From positions 274,253-338,252 of the forward strand of contig NZ_JACXZS010000004.1 in NCBI RefSeq assembly GCF_014779795.1: 64,000 nucleotides of DNA, read 5' to 3'. The position numbers were made by a program, and so were the translations under genes. This document shows positions 51,764-60,543 of this stretch, in pieces; position 1 is the stretch's first letter; each line of letters starts with the position of its first letter. The notes beneath the pieces were generated by a model, which was given only the letters and a program-made list of their open reading frames with translations, was not told where the DNA came from and did not search any database. This DNA is from Microbacterium helvum (GTDB lineage Bacteria; Actinomycetota; Actinomycetes; Actinomycetales; Microbacteriaceae).

Positions 51764-52972
51764 ATGACCGACCTCCCCCGTCTCACCGCTGCCCAGGCCG
51801 CCGCGCGACTCGGCGTCAAACCCGAATCGCTGTACGCGTACGTGTCACGCGGGCTGCTCTCGCGCGTACGCGACGCATCGGGCTCGTCGTTCGATCCGCT
51901 CGAGGTCGAGGCGTTCGCGCTGAGCCGGCGACGACGGGTCGCTCCGCGGGCCGTCGAAACGTCAGGCGGAGGGATGCCGCTCATGGTGCTCGACACCGCG
52001 CTGGCGCATCTCGAAGACGACGAGCTCTTCTACCGCGAGCGGTCTGCGGCACGGCTCGCCCGCGAGTCGACCTTCGAGGACGTCGTCCGATGGCTCTGGG
52101 AGGCACCGGGGCTCCGGGGCGCGGATGACGAGGATCTCGCCCTCGCCCGCCGGACCGCCGCCACGCTCGGCGCCGCGGCGACGCCCTTGGACCGGCTGCT
52201 CGTGGCAGTCACCGCGTTCGCGAGCACGGATCCGCTGCGCGACGATCCGGGCGCGGATGCTCTCGTGCGCGTCGGCTCGCGGCTCATCACCGGACTCCCG
52301 GCGGCGCTCACGCACGCACCGACAGCTGCGGAATCGATCGCCGCCACGCTGTGGGGCGCTCTGGCCGGCCGCCCGAGCGACAGCGGGCCACGGCTGGTGG
52401 ACGCGGCGCTCGTGCTGGTCGTCGATCACGATCTCGCCGTGTCGACGCTCTCGGCGCGCGTGGCCGCGTCGGCACGCGGTTCGGCGTATGCGGTCGTCAC
52501 GGCAGCCCTCGGCGCCTTCGATGCTCCCCTGCACGGCCACGCGAGCCGGGAGGCCGCGCGTCTCCTGCACGCGGTGGCCGGCGGGACGCCGCCTGCCGCC
52601 GCCATCGCCCGGGCCGTCCGCGACGGCGGGCGCGGCATCCCGGGCTTCGGCCAGCCGTTGTATGCCGGAGGCGACATGCGAGCGACCGTGCTGCTCGAAC
52701 TGCTGCGTGACGCACCCGGCGGCGCCGAGATCGTCGATGTCGTCGACGCTGTCGCCACCGAGGTGGCCCGCCATGCCGACATCCGCCCGAACCTCGATCT
52801 TGCTCTGGCCGCGCTCACGCGGTGGGGCGACATGGGCGAGGACGCTGGATCGGTCGTCTTCGCGATCGGGCGCATGGCCGGATGGATCGCCCACGCGATC
52901 GACGAGTACGGCCGGCGCCCCATGCGACTGCGTCCGCGCGGGCGCTATGTCGGCCCCGCCGCCGCGGAGTGA
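51764..52972 (+). CDS. citrate synthase-fold protein with N-terminal helix-turn-helix domain
   Basis: A 402-aa fusion. Residues about 6-52 form a MerR/excisionase-like HTH (TAAQAAARLGVKPESLYAYV, then SRGLLSRVR). The rest is citrate synthase-like, with DHDLAVSTLSARV, APLHGHAS and RPNLDLALAAL. The catalytic His of GFGHxxY is Gln297 here (GFGQPLY), unlike the neighbouring CitA. ATG 51764 is preferred over GTG 51716, which lies before the predicted transcript start. It may be a ligand-sensing regulator of citA rather than, or as well as, an enzyme. Confidence 0.85.
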   Translation: MTDLPRLTAAQAAARLGVKPESLYAYVSRGLLSRVRDASGSSFDPLEVEAFALSRRRRVAPRAVETSGGGMPLMVLDTALAHLEDDELFYRERSAARLARESTFEDVVRWLWEAPGLRGADDEDLALARRTAATLGAAATPLDRLLVAVTAFASTDPLRDDPGADALVRVGSRLITGLPAALTHAPTAAESIAATLWGALAGRPSDSGPRLVDAALVLVVDHDLAVSTLSARVAASARGSAYAVVTAALGAFDAPLHGHASREAARLLHAVAGGTPPAAAIARAVRDGGRGIPGFGQPLYAGGDMRATVLLELLRDAPGGAEIVDVVDAVATEVARHADIRPNLDLALAALTRWGDMGEDAGSVVFAIGRMAGWIAHAIDEYGRRPMRLRPRGRYVGPAAAE

Positions 52973-53001
52973 GGCATCGCCGACGCCGGCACGCCAGTGT
53001 G

Positions 53002-53679
53002 TCAGCCGACGATGCCGCGCATCCACGAGGCCACGTCCGCGGCGAGCGCGGCCCCGATGTCGGCCGCCGCACGCTTGCGGCCCTTCACCTCGAACGAGTG
53101 GCCGCCTCCCACGACCCAGGCGATCTCGGCGACCCGGCAGGACGCGACCGCGGCCTCGAGCTGCTCGTGCGGGTCGATGAACGGGTCGTTCGTGCCCTCG
53201 ACGAACAGCTGTGGCGGGACCACGCCGGGCAGATGCTCGACGCGCGGCTTGTCGGGCCGCCCGGGCGGGTGCAGCGGATAGCCGAGATAGACGAGTCCGG
53301 CGGGTGCGATGGCACCTTCCGCAGCGGCCATCGAGGCCATGCGCCCGCCGTAGGACTTTCCCAGCGCGAACACCGGCGCTCCCGCGGCGCGCTCGCGCAT
53401 TGCGGCGTCGACCGCCCGCCACGTCGCGATGGCATGCGCCGCGGGCCCCGGCATCCGTCGTCCCTGCTCGACGTAGGGGAAGTTGAACCGCGCCGTCGCG
53501 ACCCCCTCACGTGCGAGGCCCGTCGCGAACCCGAGGAGGAAGGGATGCCGCAGCCCGGCGCCCGCGCCGTGCGCCACCGCCGCGAACGCCCAGGCACCTG
53601 CCGGCGTCTCGAACTCGGCCGACACCCGGGTCGTGCCGGACGGCAGCTCGACGGGGATCACCGCCTCGTTCGTCGTCAT
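53002..53679 (-). CDS. alpha/beta hydrolase (dienelactone hydrolase / KANL3-Tex30-like)
   Basis: A 225-aa hydrolase with the nucleophile elbow GKSYGGRMAS (Ser), an acid region EGTNDPFID and a catalytic His in GGGHSFEVKG. The oxyanion region is VAHGAGAGLRHPF. Such proteins hydrolyse esters or amides of unknown identity. ATG 53679 follows GAAGGG; a longer in-frame form has an Arg/Ser-rich, unconserved start. It is 19 bp downstream of the ABC permease gene and may end that operon. Confidence 0.85.
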   Translation of the reverse strand: MTTNEAVIPVELPSGTTRVSAEFETPAGAWAFAAVAHGAGAGLRHPFLLGFATGLAREGVATARFNFPYVEQGRRMPGPAAHAIATWRAVDAAMRERAAGAPVFALGKSYGGRMASMAAAEGAIAPAGLVYLGYPLHPPGRPDKPRVEHLPGVVPPQLFVEGTNDPFIDPHEQLEAAVASCRVAEIAWVVGGGHSFEVKGRKRAAADIGAALAADVASWMRGIVG

Positions 53680-53698
53680 GGTCAGCCCTTCTTCGTGC

Positions 53699-54526
53699 TC
53701 ATGCGTCGAGGTCGATCGTCCCGTGTCGTGCCGCCTCGGCGAAGCGCTCCAGCATCCAGGCTCCGATCGCGAACCACGCGGCACCGAGCCCCAGCGCGAC
53801 CGCGAAGCCGACGGCGAGCGCACCCCACGCATCCGGGTCGCCGTCGAGCACGGCGCGAAGGCCGCGCAGGGAATGCGTGACCGGGAAGATCTGCGCGAAC
53901 CACTGCACCGGCGCCGGCCAGAACGCCACCGGCACGAGCGCGCCGCAGACCAGACCCATCACGTTGTGCGTGACGTTCGACGCGGCGTTCCGCCACGACG
54001 GCCGGCGCAGCACGAGAGCGGCGAGAGGCAGCGCGAACCCGTAGCTCGCCACGACGCTCACCACTGCGGCGAGCACGGACGCGACGAGGCCCTCGGCGGT
54101 GGTCGCGAATCCGAACAGCGGCGGAAGCACGACCAGCGACACGAGCGAGGTGGTGACCGCGCTGGGCAGCCACTGCGTGCTGCGCCCCGCGAACGCGGGC
54201 CACGCCCGCCCGGGCGCCGAGACGAGCAGCGGCAGCGTGCCCGTCCCGCGCTCCCATGCCGTCGACTGGATCACCCACATGGTCTCGGCCACGCCGACGA
54301 ACAGCCCGCGCCCGATGAGGAGGAAGTAGGTGGCATCGCGGCTCTGCAGCAGCAGGCCGATCAGCCCGAAGAAGGCGACCTCCATGAGGCACCGCAGCAG
54401 CCAGCCGCTCGACCACGACCACCACGTGTAGTTGGTCCGCAGGTCGCCGAGCCCCGTGCGCACCGCGCGGGTGAAGATCCGCACGCTCGAAGGTCGCGCG
54501 CGCAGCAGCACATCAGGTGAGGCCAA
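53699..54526 (-). CDS. ABC-2 type transporter permease
   Basis: A 275-aa membrane protein with six hydrophobic segments of the ABC-2 type. TTG 54526 is preferred because GGAGGG lies 5 nt upstream and it gives a short overlap with the preceding permease gene; a GTG at 54511 is an alternative. With the second permease and the ATPase it should form a heterodimeric exporter. The conserved segment QIFPVTHSLRGLRAVL is typical of drug or polysaccharide exporters. The substrate is unknown. Confidence 0.83.
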   Translation of the reverse strand: MASPDVLLRARPSSVRIFTRAVRTGLGDLRTNYTWWSWSSGWLLRCLMEVAFFGLIGLLLQSRDATYFLLIGRGLFVGVAETMWVIQSTAWERGTGTLPLLVSAPGRAWPAFAGRSTQWLPSAVTTSLVSLVVLPPLFGFATTAEGLVASVLAAVVSVVASYGFALPLAALVLRRPSWRNAASNVTHNVMGLVCGALVPVAFWPAPVQWFAQIFPVTHSLRGLRAVLDGDPDAWGALAVGFAVALGLGAAWFAIGAWMLERFAEAARHGTIDLDA

Positions 54527-55298
54527 GCTTGCCCTCCCGCCTGGCGTTGCGCATCGTGAGCACCAGAAGCGCATGGGCGACCACGTACGTCACCGCCGCG
54601 AGTCCGAGGATCACCGCGAGGCGCCACGGCCATCCCTGAAGTCCGACGCCGGTCGCCGACGCGCGCAGCAGATCGGCCGACCACGACAGGTACACCCCGC
54701 GCGCGAGCACCTGCACCCACTCCGGGTACAGCGCGATCGGAACCAGCACGCCGCCCAGCACGTAGAACGGGTAGCTCAGGCTGTTCTGGAAGATGCGCGG
54801 CGACCGGGAGTTGACGAAGAACACCGCGAACAGCAGCGCCGTCGCGACAGTCGCCAGCGACATCGCCACGTAGGTGAGGGCGAACACGAGAGGGTCTGCG
54901 ACGACCGGCACCACGCCGAAGAACAGCCAGCCGGTGAGCGCCGACAGCGGCAGGGCGACCCAGGACGCCACGGTGATGACGGCGACCCTGCCCACCATCA
55001 CGAGCTCCAGCCGGGCGGGCGCTGCCGCGATGGCCTCGAGCGACTGATTGTCGCGTTCGTTCGCGATGACCTCACCCGACCTCAGCAGCGCGAGTGCCCA
55101 CAGCGCGATGACCGCGGGAGCCAGCACGGCATACGCGTCGAGGTCGGCCCGACCGCTGAAGCGGAAGATCGCGAGATACCCCAGTGTCTGCAGCGGAACG
55201 AGCCACACCGCGAACAGCTCCGACGGCGAGCGGCGCAGCATCCGCACCTCCAGCAGTGCTGCGGCACCCATCACGCGCAGCGCGCGGACGCGTCTCAC
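54513..55298 (-). CDS. ABC-2 type transporter permease
   Basis: A 261-aa membrane protein with six predicted helices and an N-terminal amphipathic stretch. The region SGEVIANERDNQSLEAIAAA and the late segment SYPFYVLGGVLVPIALYPEW match ABC-2 permeases. GTG 55298 overlaps the ATPase stop (GTGA). It is the second gene of the exporter operon, and its partner permease overlaps its end. Confidence 0.86.
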   Translation of the reverse strand: MRRVRALRVMGAAALLEVRMLRRSPSELFAVWLVPLQTLGYLAIFRFSGRADLDAYAVLAPAVIALWALALLRSGEVIANERDNQSLEAIAAAPARLELVMVGRVAVITVASWVALPLSALTGWLFFGVVPVVADPLVFALTYVAMSLATVATALLFAVFFVNSRSPRIFQNSLSYPFYVLGGVLVPIALYPEWVQVLARGVYLSWSADLLRASATGVGLQGWPWRLAVILGLAAVTYVVAHALLVLTMRNARREGKLGLT

Positions 55299-56272
55299 CG
55301 GACGTCCATCCCGCGATCCCCGATGACGTGCACGTATACCTCGTCGAGGCTCGGCGAGGTCACCGCCACCTGCGTGAGTCCCTGAGCGATGAGGGCAGAC
55401 AGCACGCGGGCGACGGACTTCCTGCCCTGCGTCTCGACGCGCACCGTGGCGCCGTCGCGCACCTCGGCCGACACGACGTCGTCGCGCGCGTCGAGCTCGG
55501 CTCTCACCCGCTCCGCCGTGACCGGATCAGGGGCTCTCACGTCGACGCGCTCGTACGTCGTCAGCAGCTCGCCCAGTCCCCGCGGCGTGCTCGTCGCGAG
55601 CAGCCGACCGCCGTCGATCATCGACACCTCGGTGCACAGGGCCTCGGCCTCTGCCATATCGTGCGTCGTGAGCAGCACGGTGGACCCTGCGGCGACGACG
55701 CCGCGCACGAGGTCGCGGAACGCATGCGCCGACACCGGGTCCATCCCCGTGGTCGGCTCGTCGAGCAGCAGCACCTCGGGCTGCGGCAGGAGCCCGCGCG
55801 CGAGGTGCAGTCGCTGCTTCATGCCGCGGCTGAAGCGCTCGACGGCAAGTTCCACGCCGGTCAGCCCGACCTGCTCGATCACGGTGTCGATGCGGAGGGA
55901 TGCCGCGTCCCCAGGCATCCCGTACATCGCGGCCCAGAACTCCAGATTCTGCCGTGCGGTGAGCTTGGCGTACAAGCCCCGATCGCCGCCGAGAACCAGG
56001 CCGATACGGCGGCGCACCTCGATGGCGTCCCGTTCCACGTCGAAGCCGGCGACCCGCGCCGACCCGCTCGTCGGGACGAGCACCGTGGCCAGGATCTTGC
56101 ACAGCGTGGTCTTGCCCGCGCCGTTCGGCCCGAGAAGTCCGTGCACGGTGCCCGGCGCCACCGTGAGCGTCAGGCCGTCGAGCGCCGTCACGCGCCGCTG
56201 CGCCCCGCGCACCCGATACTCCCGCCGCAGCTCGCGGACCTCGATCGCGGCGGGCGCGGCGGCCGGCGTCAT
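55295..56272 (-). CDS. ABC transporter ATP-binding protein (DrrA-type)
   Basis: A 325-aa ATPase. Walker A is GPNGAGKTT, the signature FSRGMKQRL, Walker B LLLDEPTTGMDP and the H-loop LLTTHDMAEAEAL. The C-terminal 90 residues form the extension found in DrrA-like exporter ATPases. The start overlaps the stress-protein gene stop (ATGA at 56269-56272), so the four genes from 57003 to 53699 form one operon. The exported compound is unknown. Confidence 0.9.
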   Translation of the reverse strand: MTPAAAPAAIEVRELRREYRVRGAQRRVTALDGLTLTVAPGTVHGLLGPNGAGKTTLCKILATVLVPTSGSARVAGFDVERDAIEVRRRIGLVLGGDRGLYAKLTARQNLEFWAAMYGMPGDAASLRIDTVIEQVGLTGVELAVERFSRGMKQRLHLARGLLPQPEVLLLDEPTTGMDPVSAHAFRDLVRGVVAAGSTVLLTTHDMAEAEALCTEVSMIDGGRLLATSTPRGLGELLTTYERVDVRAPDPVTAERVRAELDARDDVVSAEVRDGATVRVETQGRKSVARVLSALIAQGLTQVAVTSPSLDEVYVHVIGDRGMDVR

Positions 56273-57003
56273 CGCGGGTCGTCGTCCTTGTCGGTCTCAC
56301 CCGTGCGGGCCTCATCGGCCGCATCGGGTGCCGGGGCCGCTCCGGCTTCGGGCCGGGGTGTGTCGGGCGTCCCCGCCGACTCGGTCTCGGGGGCGTCCGC
56401 GGGCCGAGCGGCGGCGGGGTCCGTCGACGGCGTCACCCGCTCGCCGTACTTCGGCGGTTCGGAAGACGGCGATGCCGCGGCGGGGGCGGCCGGCGCCGCC
56501 GGCGGAGTCGTCGGCTGCGGCCGCACGGCTGCCGACTGCGGCCCCAGCACCTGACGGGCGCGATGCACGCTGTTCTGCGCGACGGTGACCTCGTAGTGGT
56601 CGGCGAGCACCTGCATGACCGACGCGTAATCGCGACGGCGGCGGACGAAGGAGTACGCGACGATGCTCATGAGCATGCCGATCGCGATGCCCACGAACAG
56701 CACCCCGACGAAGGCCTGGATGGGCACCGAGGGCGATCCGATCACCAGGATGGCCGAGAACAGCAGCCCGAGCAGCACGCCGTTCACCGCGCCCGATCGC
56801 GCCGCCGAGGCATAGCCCAGCCGGCCGGTGATCCGTTCGATGGAGCGCAGTCCCTGTCCGACGATCGCGATGTCGCGCGCCGGGATGTCGGCCGCGATCA
56901 GCGACGACACCGCCTTCTGCGCCGCCTCGTAGGTCGGGAAGTTCGCCACCGTCTCGCCGACGGCTTCCGAGCCCTGCGGGAGGCGCCCTCCCATCATGGT
57001 CAT
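56269..57003 (-). CDS. general stress protein (YflT/17M-like domain) with disordered tail
   Basis: A 244-aa membrane-associated protein. The N-terminal domain (NFPTYEAAQKAVSSLIAADI, then RDIAIVGQGL) matches the general stress protein 17M family. Two membrane helices follow (GVLLGLLFSAILVI and FVGVLFVGIAIGMLMSIVAY), then a Pro/Ala/Glu-rich tail of 90 residues. ATG 57003 follows GGAGG. It is the first gene of the ABC exporter operon and is divergent from the MgtE-like gene. Confidence 0.83.
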   Translation of the reverse strand: MTMMGGRLPQGSEAVGETVANFPTYEAAQKAVSSLIAADIPARDIAIVGQGLRSIERITGRLGYASAARSGAVNGVLLGLLFSAILVIGSPSVPIQAFVGVLFVGIAIGMLMSIVAYSFVRRRRDYASVMQVLADHYEVTVAQNSVHRARQVLGPQSAAVRPQPTTPPAAPAAPAAASPSSEPPKYGERVTPSTDPAAARPADAPETESAGTPDTPRPEAGAAPAPDAADEARTGETDKDDDPR

Positions 57004-57043
57004 CTCCCCATCCTCCCACGGCACGCGGACTACGCTGGGACGT

Positions 57044-58369
57044 GTGAGCACGCAGAGGGTTTTCGTCGCGCGCCTTTCCGGGTGCTCGGTCTTCGACCCT
57101 GCCGGCGACCGTCTCGGCAAGGTCCGCGACGTCGTCGTCATCTACCGAAAAGACGATCCGCCCCGCGTCATCGGACTCGTCGTGGAGATCCCCGGCCGGC
57201 GCAACGTGTTCGTGTCGATCGGCCGTGTCACCTCGATCGTCACCGGCCAGGTCATCACGACGGGACTCATCAACGTCCGCCGGTTCCAGCAGCGCGGCGG
57301 CGAGGTGCGTGTCATGGCCGAGCTGATCGGCCGCAAGGTGTTCCTCGCCGACGGCTCGGGCACCGCCGTCATCGAAGACGTCGCCATCGAGCGCAACCGA
57401 CTGGGCGAGTGGGACGTCGGCCAGCTCTTCCTGCGCAAGCCCAAGACCAGCGCCTCGCCGTTCGCCAAGGGTCCGACGACGTTCGCCGGCTGGGAGGACG
57501 TGCGCGAGAGCCAGGTGCCGGGCGAGGCCCAGTCCGCCGAGCAGCTGGTCGCGACCTACTCCGAGCTGCGCCCGGCCGATCTGGCGAACACGCTGCTCGA
57601 TCTTCCCGAGGAGCGGCTGCTCGAGGTGGTCGAAGAGCTCCCCGACGACCGTCTCGCCGACGCCCTCGAAGAGATGCCCGAAGAGGAGCAGGTGCACATC
57701 CTCGAAGCCCTGGACGACGAGCGCGCCGCCGACATCCTCGACGCGATGGAGCCCGACGACGCCGCCGACGTCCTGGGACAGCTTCCCGAGGACCAGCGCG
57801 AAGAGCTGCTCGACCTCATGGAGCCCGAAGAGGCCGAGGACGTCCGCGCGCTGCTCAAATACGGTCCCGACACGGCCGGCGGTCTCATGACCAGCGAGCC
57901 GATCGTGCTGTCGGCGGACGCGACGATCGCCGAGGCTCTCGCACTCATCCGCCGGCACGAACTGCACCCGGCCCTCGCCGCCGCGGTCTTCGTGACGCTG
58001 CCGCCGTATGAGACGCCCACGGGCCGCCTGCTCGGCACGGTTCATTTCCAGCGGATGCTGCGCTACCCGCCGCACGAGCGGCTCGGCGCGATCATCGACG
58101 ACACCCTGGACCCGGTGCCGGCGACGGCGTCCGCCGCCGAGGTCGCCCGCCTGCTCGCATCGTACGACCTGGTGTCACTGCCGGTCGTCGATCCCGCGCA
58201 CCGCCTGGTCGGTGCCGTCAGCGTCGACGATGTGCTCGACTATCTCCTCCCCGAGGACTGGAGATCCCAGGATGCCGCCGATGAGCATCGCGCGTCCGAC
58301 TCGGATCCGCAGACGACCGCGAGCACGTCCGCCACGACCAAGCCGCTGCGTGCAGGGAGGAGGCGCTGA
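57044..58369 (+). CDS. MgtE intracellular domain and CBS protein without transport domain
   Basis: A 441-aa soluble protein. Residues 1-150 contain PRC-barrel-like beta segments, followed by an MgtE_N superhelix (LPEERLLEVVEELPDDRLAD, then repeated EEMPEEEQ- and MEPDD-type helices) and two CBS motifs (SEPIVLSADATIAEALALI and DLVSLPVVDPAHRLVGAVSV). The MgtE membrane domain is absent. GTG 57044 has TACGCT (57031-57036) 7 nt upstream, leaderless. It overlaps the DUF1003 gene by 1 nt. Mg or nucleotide sensing is inferred. Confidence 0.87.
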   Translation: MSTQRVFVARLSGCSVFDPAGDRLGKVRDVVVIYRKDDPPRVIGLVVEIPGRRNVFVSIGRVTSIVTGQVITTGLINVRRFQQRGGEVRVMAELIGRKVFLADGSGTAVIEDVAIERNRLGEWDVGQLFLRKPKTSASPFAKGPTTFAGWEDVRESQVPGEAQSAEQLVATYSELRPADLANTLLDLPEERLLEVVEELPDDRLADALEEMPEEEQVHILEALDDERAADILDAMEPDDAADVLGQLPEDQREELLDLMEPEEAEDVRALLKYGPDTAGGLMTSEPIVLSADATIAEALALIRRHELHPALAAAVFVTLPPYETPTGRLLGTVHFQRMLRYPPHERLGAIIDDTLDPVPATASAAEVARLLASYDLVSLPVVDPAHRLVGAVSVDDVLDYLLPEDWRSQDAADEHRASDSDPQTTASTSATTKPLRAGRRR

Positions 58370-58899
58370 TGGCACGCAACACCCGCCAGCCGACGCTCGA
58401 CGCCCCGCGCGGCCGCTCAGGAATGCTCCAGCGCGCCCCGCAGCAGCAGTCCAGCGACCGCTTCGGCCGGTTCTCCGAAGCGTTCGCACGTGCGATGGGC
58501 ACATCCGGCTTCCTCATCGGCATGACGGTCTTCGTCGCCGTGTGGCTGTGCTGGAACATCTTCATGCCGCCGCAGCTGCAGTTCGACCCGGCGGCGACGA
58601 ACTTCACGCTGCTGACCCTCATCCTGTCGCTCCAGGCGTCGTATGCCGCTCCGCTCATCCTGTTGGCGCAGAACCGCCAGGACGACCGCGACCGCGTGCA
58701 GATCGAGCAGGACCGCCAGCGCGCCGAGCGCAACCTGGCCGACACCGAGTACCTCGCGCGTGAGGTCGTCGCACTGCGCATGGCCGTCACCGATTACTCC
58801 GAGCAGGTGCTGACCCGCGAGATGCTGCGCACCGAGCTCCGGGCGCTGCTGGACAAGCTCGACACGGCCGCCGAGGCCGAGACCGGCACCGCGCGATGA
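58369..58899 (+). CDS. DUF1003 family membrane protein
   Basis: A 176-aa protein with two membrane helices (FLIGMTVFVAVWLCWNIF and FTLLTLILSLQASYAAPLIL) and a conserved QNRQDDRDRVQIEQD stretch. The C-terminal part is a coiled coil. The function is unknown. Its position between the soluble MgtE-like gene (1-nt overlap) and mrp (ATGA overlap at 58896-58899) shows a three-gene operon. It could provide the membrane partner for the MgtE-like protein. Confidence 0.87.
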   Translation: MARNTRQPTLDAPRGRSGMLQRAPQQQSSDRFGRFSEAFARAMGTSGFLIGMTVFVAVWLCWNIFMPPQLQFDPAATNFTLLTLILSLQASYAAPLILLAQNRQDDRDRVQIEQDRQRAERNLADTEYLAREVVALRMAVTDYSEQVLTREMLRTELRALLDKLDTAAEAETGTAR

Positions 58900-60071
58900 A
58901 CGGCGGCTCCCCCGCGGACGCCGTCCGCGCGGCGGTCGGCGCCGTCCCCGACCCCGAGCTGCGTCGCCCGATCGGCGAGCTCGACATGGTGCGCGACATC
59001 TCCGTCGACGCGGGCGTCGCTCATGTCGCCATCGTCCTCACGATCGTCGGCTGTCCGGCCGCCGATCGCATCGCCGCCGATGTCACGGCGGCTGCGGCAT
59101 CCGTTCCGGGCATTGACGAGGTGACGCTCGAAGTGGGCGTCATGACGCCGGCGGAGCGGCACGCCCTCACGGACCGGCTGCGCGGCGGGCGCTCACGCGA
59201 GATGCCGTTCGGCCCAGGGACGCTGACGCGCGTGATCGCCGTGACCAGCGGCAAGGGCGGGGTCGGCAAGTCGACCGTCACGGCGAACCTCGCCGCATCC
59301 CTCGCCGCGCGGGGGCTCGCCGTGGGGCTCATCGACGCCGACGTGCACGGGTTCTCGATCCCCGGTCAGCTGGGCCTCGTCGGTCCCGACGGAACCGTGC
59401 CGCAGCCCACCCGTGTCGACGACCTCATGCTGCCGCCGGTGGCGCACGGAGTGAAGGTCATCTCCATCGGCATGTTCCTCCGTCGCGCGGACGGCGACGG
59501 AGGCCCGCTCGGCGCCGTCGCGTGGCGCGGCCCCATGCTGCACCGCACGGTGCAGCAGTTCCTCACCGACGTCTATTTCGGCGACCTCGACATCCTGCTG
59601 CTCGACATGCCCCCCGGGACGGGGGACGTCGCCATCTCTGTCGGGCAGCTGCTGCCCAATGCCGAGGTGCTCGTCGTGACGACGCCGCAGACCGCCGCCT
59701 CCGATGTCGCGGTCCGCAGCGGACTGGTCGCGCGGCAGACGGGGCAGAAGGTGATCGGCGTCGTCGAGAACATGGCGGCGATGGCGCTTCCTGACGGAAC
59801 CCTCCTCGACCTGTTCGGCGACGGCGGCGGCCAGGCCGTCGCTGCCGCGCTGAGCACCGCGGTCGCGGACGGCGACGCCCGAGAGCCGGTGCCGCTGCTC
59901 GGCTCGGTGCCGCTCAGCCCGGTGCTGCGAAGGGACGCGGATGCCGGCATCCCGGCCGTTCTCGCTCACCCGGACGACCCTGCTGCCCGCGCCATCGCCG
60001 AGGTGGCCGATGCTCTCGCCCGCGTGCCGCGAGGCCTCGCCGGCCGGAGCCTGCCGTTCCGGCCCCGCTGA
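58896..60071 (+). CDS. Mrp/ApbC-type ATPase, iron-sulfur cluster carrier
   Basis: A 391-aa protein. A MIP18/DUF59 domain (about 1-85, GCPAAD) is fused to a P-loop ATPase with the deviant Walker A VTSGKGGVGKST (117-128) and the switch II LLDMPPGTGD. The usual C-terminal CxxC of Mrp scaffolds is not seen: the matching stretch reads VVENMAAMALPDGTLLDLFG. It still belongs to the Mrp/NBP35 family and likely moves Fe-S clusters, but by an altered site. It is the last gene of the MgtE-like operon. Confidence 0.9.
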   Translation: MNGGSPADAVRAAVGAVPDPELRRPIGELDMVRDISVDAGVAHVAIVLTIVGCPAADRIAADVTAAAASVPGIDEVTLEVGVMTPAERHALTDRLRGGRSREMPFGPGTLTRVIAVTSGKGGVGKSTVTANLAASLAARGLAVGLIDADVHGFSIPGQLGLVGPDGTVPQPTRVDDLMLPPVAHGVKVISIGMFLRRADGDGGPLGAVAWRGPMLHRTVQQFLTDVYFGDLDILLLDMPPGTGDVAISVGQLLPNAEVLVVTTPQTAASDVAVRSGLVARQTGQKVIGVVENMAAMALPDGTLLDLFGDGGGQAVAAALSTAVADGDAREPVPLLGSVPLSPVLRRDADAGIPAVLAHPDDPAARAIAEVADALARVPRGLAGRSLPFRPR

Positions 60072-60089
60072 CCGGCGTCCGACGTCGGC

Positions 60090-60470
60090 TCAGGTGGCCT
60101 CGTCGTCGAACGGCGGCGGGCCGTCCATCCCGTTCCGGAAAGGCTCGCGGACCGGCGGCGGAGGCACCGTCGCGACGGCGGTGGCAGTGGTGGTGGTACG
60201 GGGTGCGACCGGCGCGTCGTCGAGGAGCGCCTCACGGATGATCCGGCGGGGGTCATACTGACGCGGGTCGAGGGTGCGCCAGTCGACGTCGTCGAAGTCC
60301 TCACCCATCTCGTCGCGTACCCGCGACCGTGCCGTCGACACCCAGGCGCGCGCGCGCTTGGTCAGCGCCGCCAGCGACTCGGCGTACCGGGGAAGGCGCT
60401 CAGGCCCCAGGATGAGCGCAGCGACGACGCCGATCAGCAGAAGCTTCTCGATCGTGAGGCCGAAGATCAT
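60090..60470 (-). CDS. tatB: twin-arginine translocase subunit TatB-like
   Basis: A 126-aa protein with one N-terminal membrane helix (KLLLIGVVAALILGPERLP, which includes the family GPERLP motif) and an amphipathic helix (ESLAALTKRARAWVSTARSR). The acidic and proline-rich C-terminus is variable. It should act as the substrate-binding component of the Tat export system. ATG 60470 has TAACCT 6 nt upstream (plus 60477-60482), leaderless. It converges on mrp, 19 bp apart. Confidence 0.87.
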   Translation of the reverse strand: MIFGLTIEKLLLIGVVAALILGPERLPRYAESLAALTKRARAWVSTARSRVRDEMGEDFDDVDWRTLDPRQYDPRRIIREALLDDAPVAPRTTTTATAVATVPPPPVREPFRNGMDGPPPFDDEAT

Positions 60471-60543
60471 GACTTCAGGTTACCGCCGTGCCTGCTCCGT
60501 CAGCGCCGCGGGTCCGCGTAGGCTGGCGGGCGGAGGAATTCGC

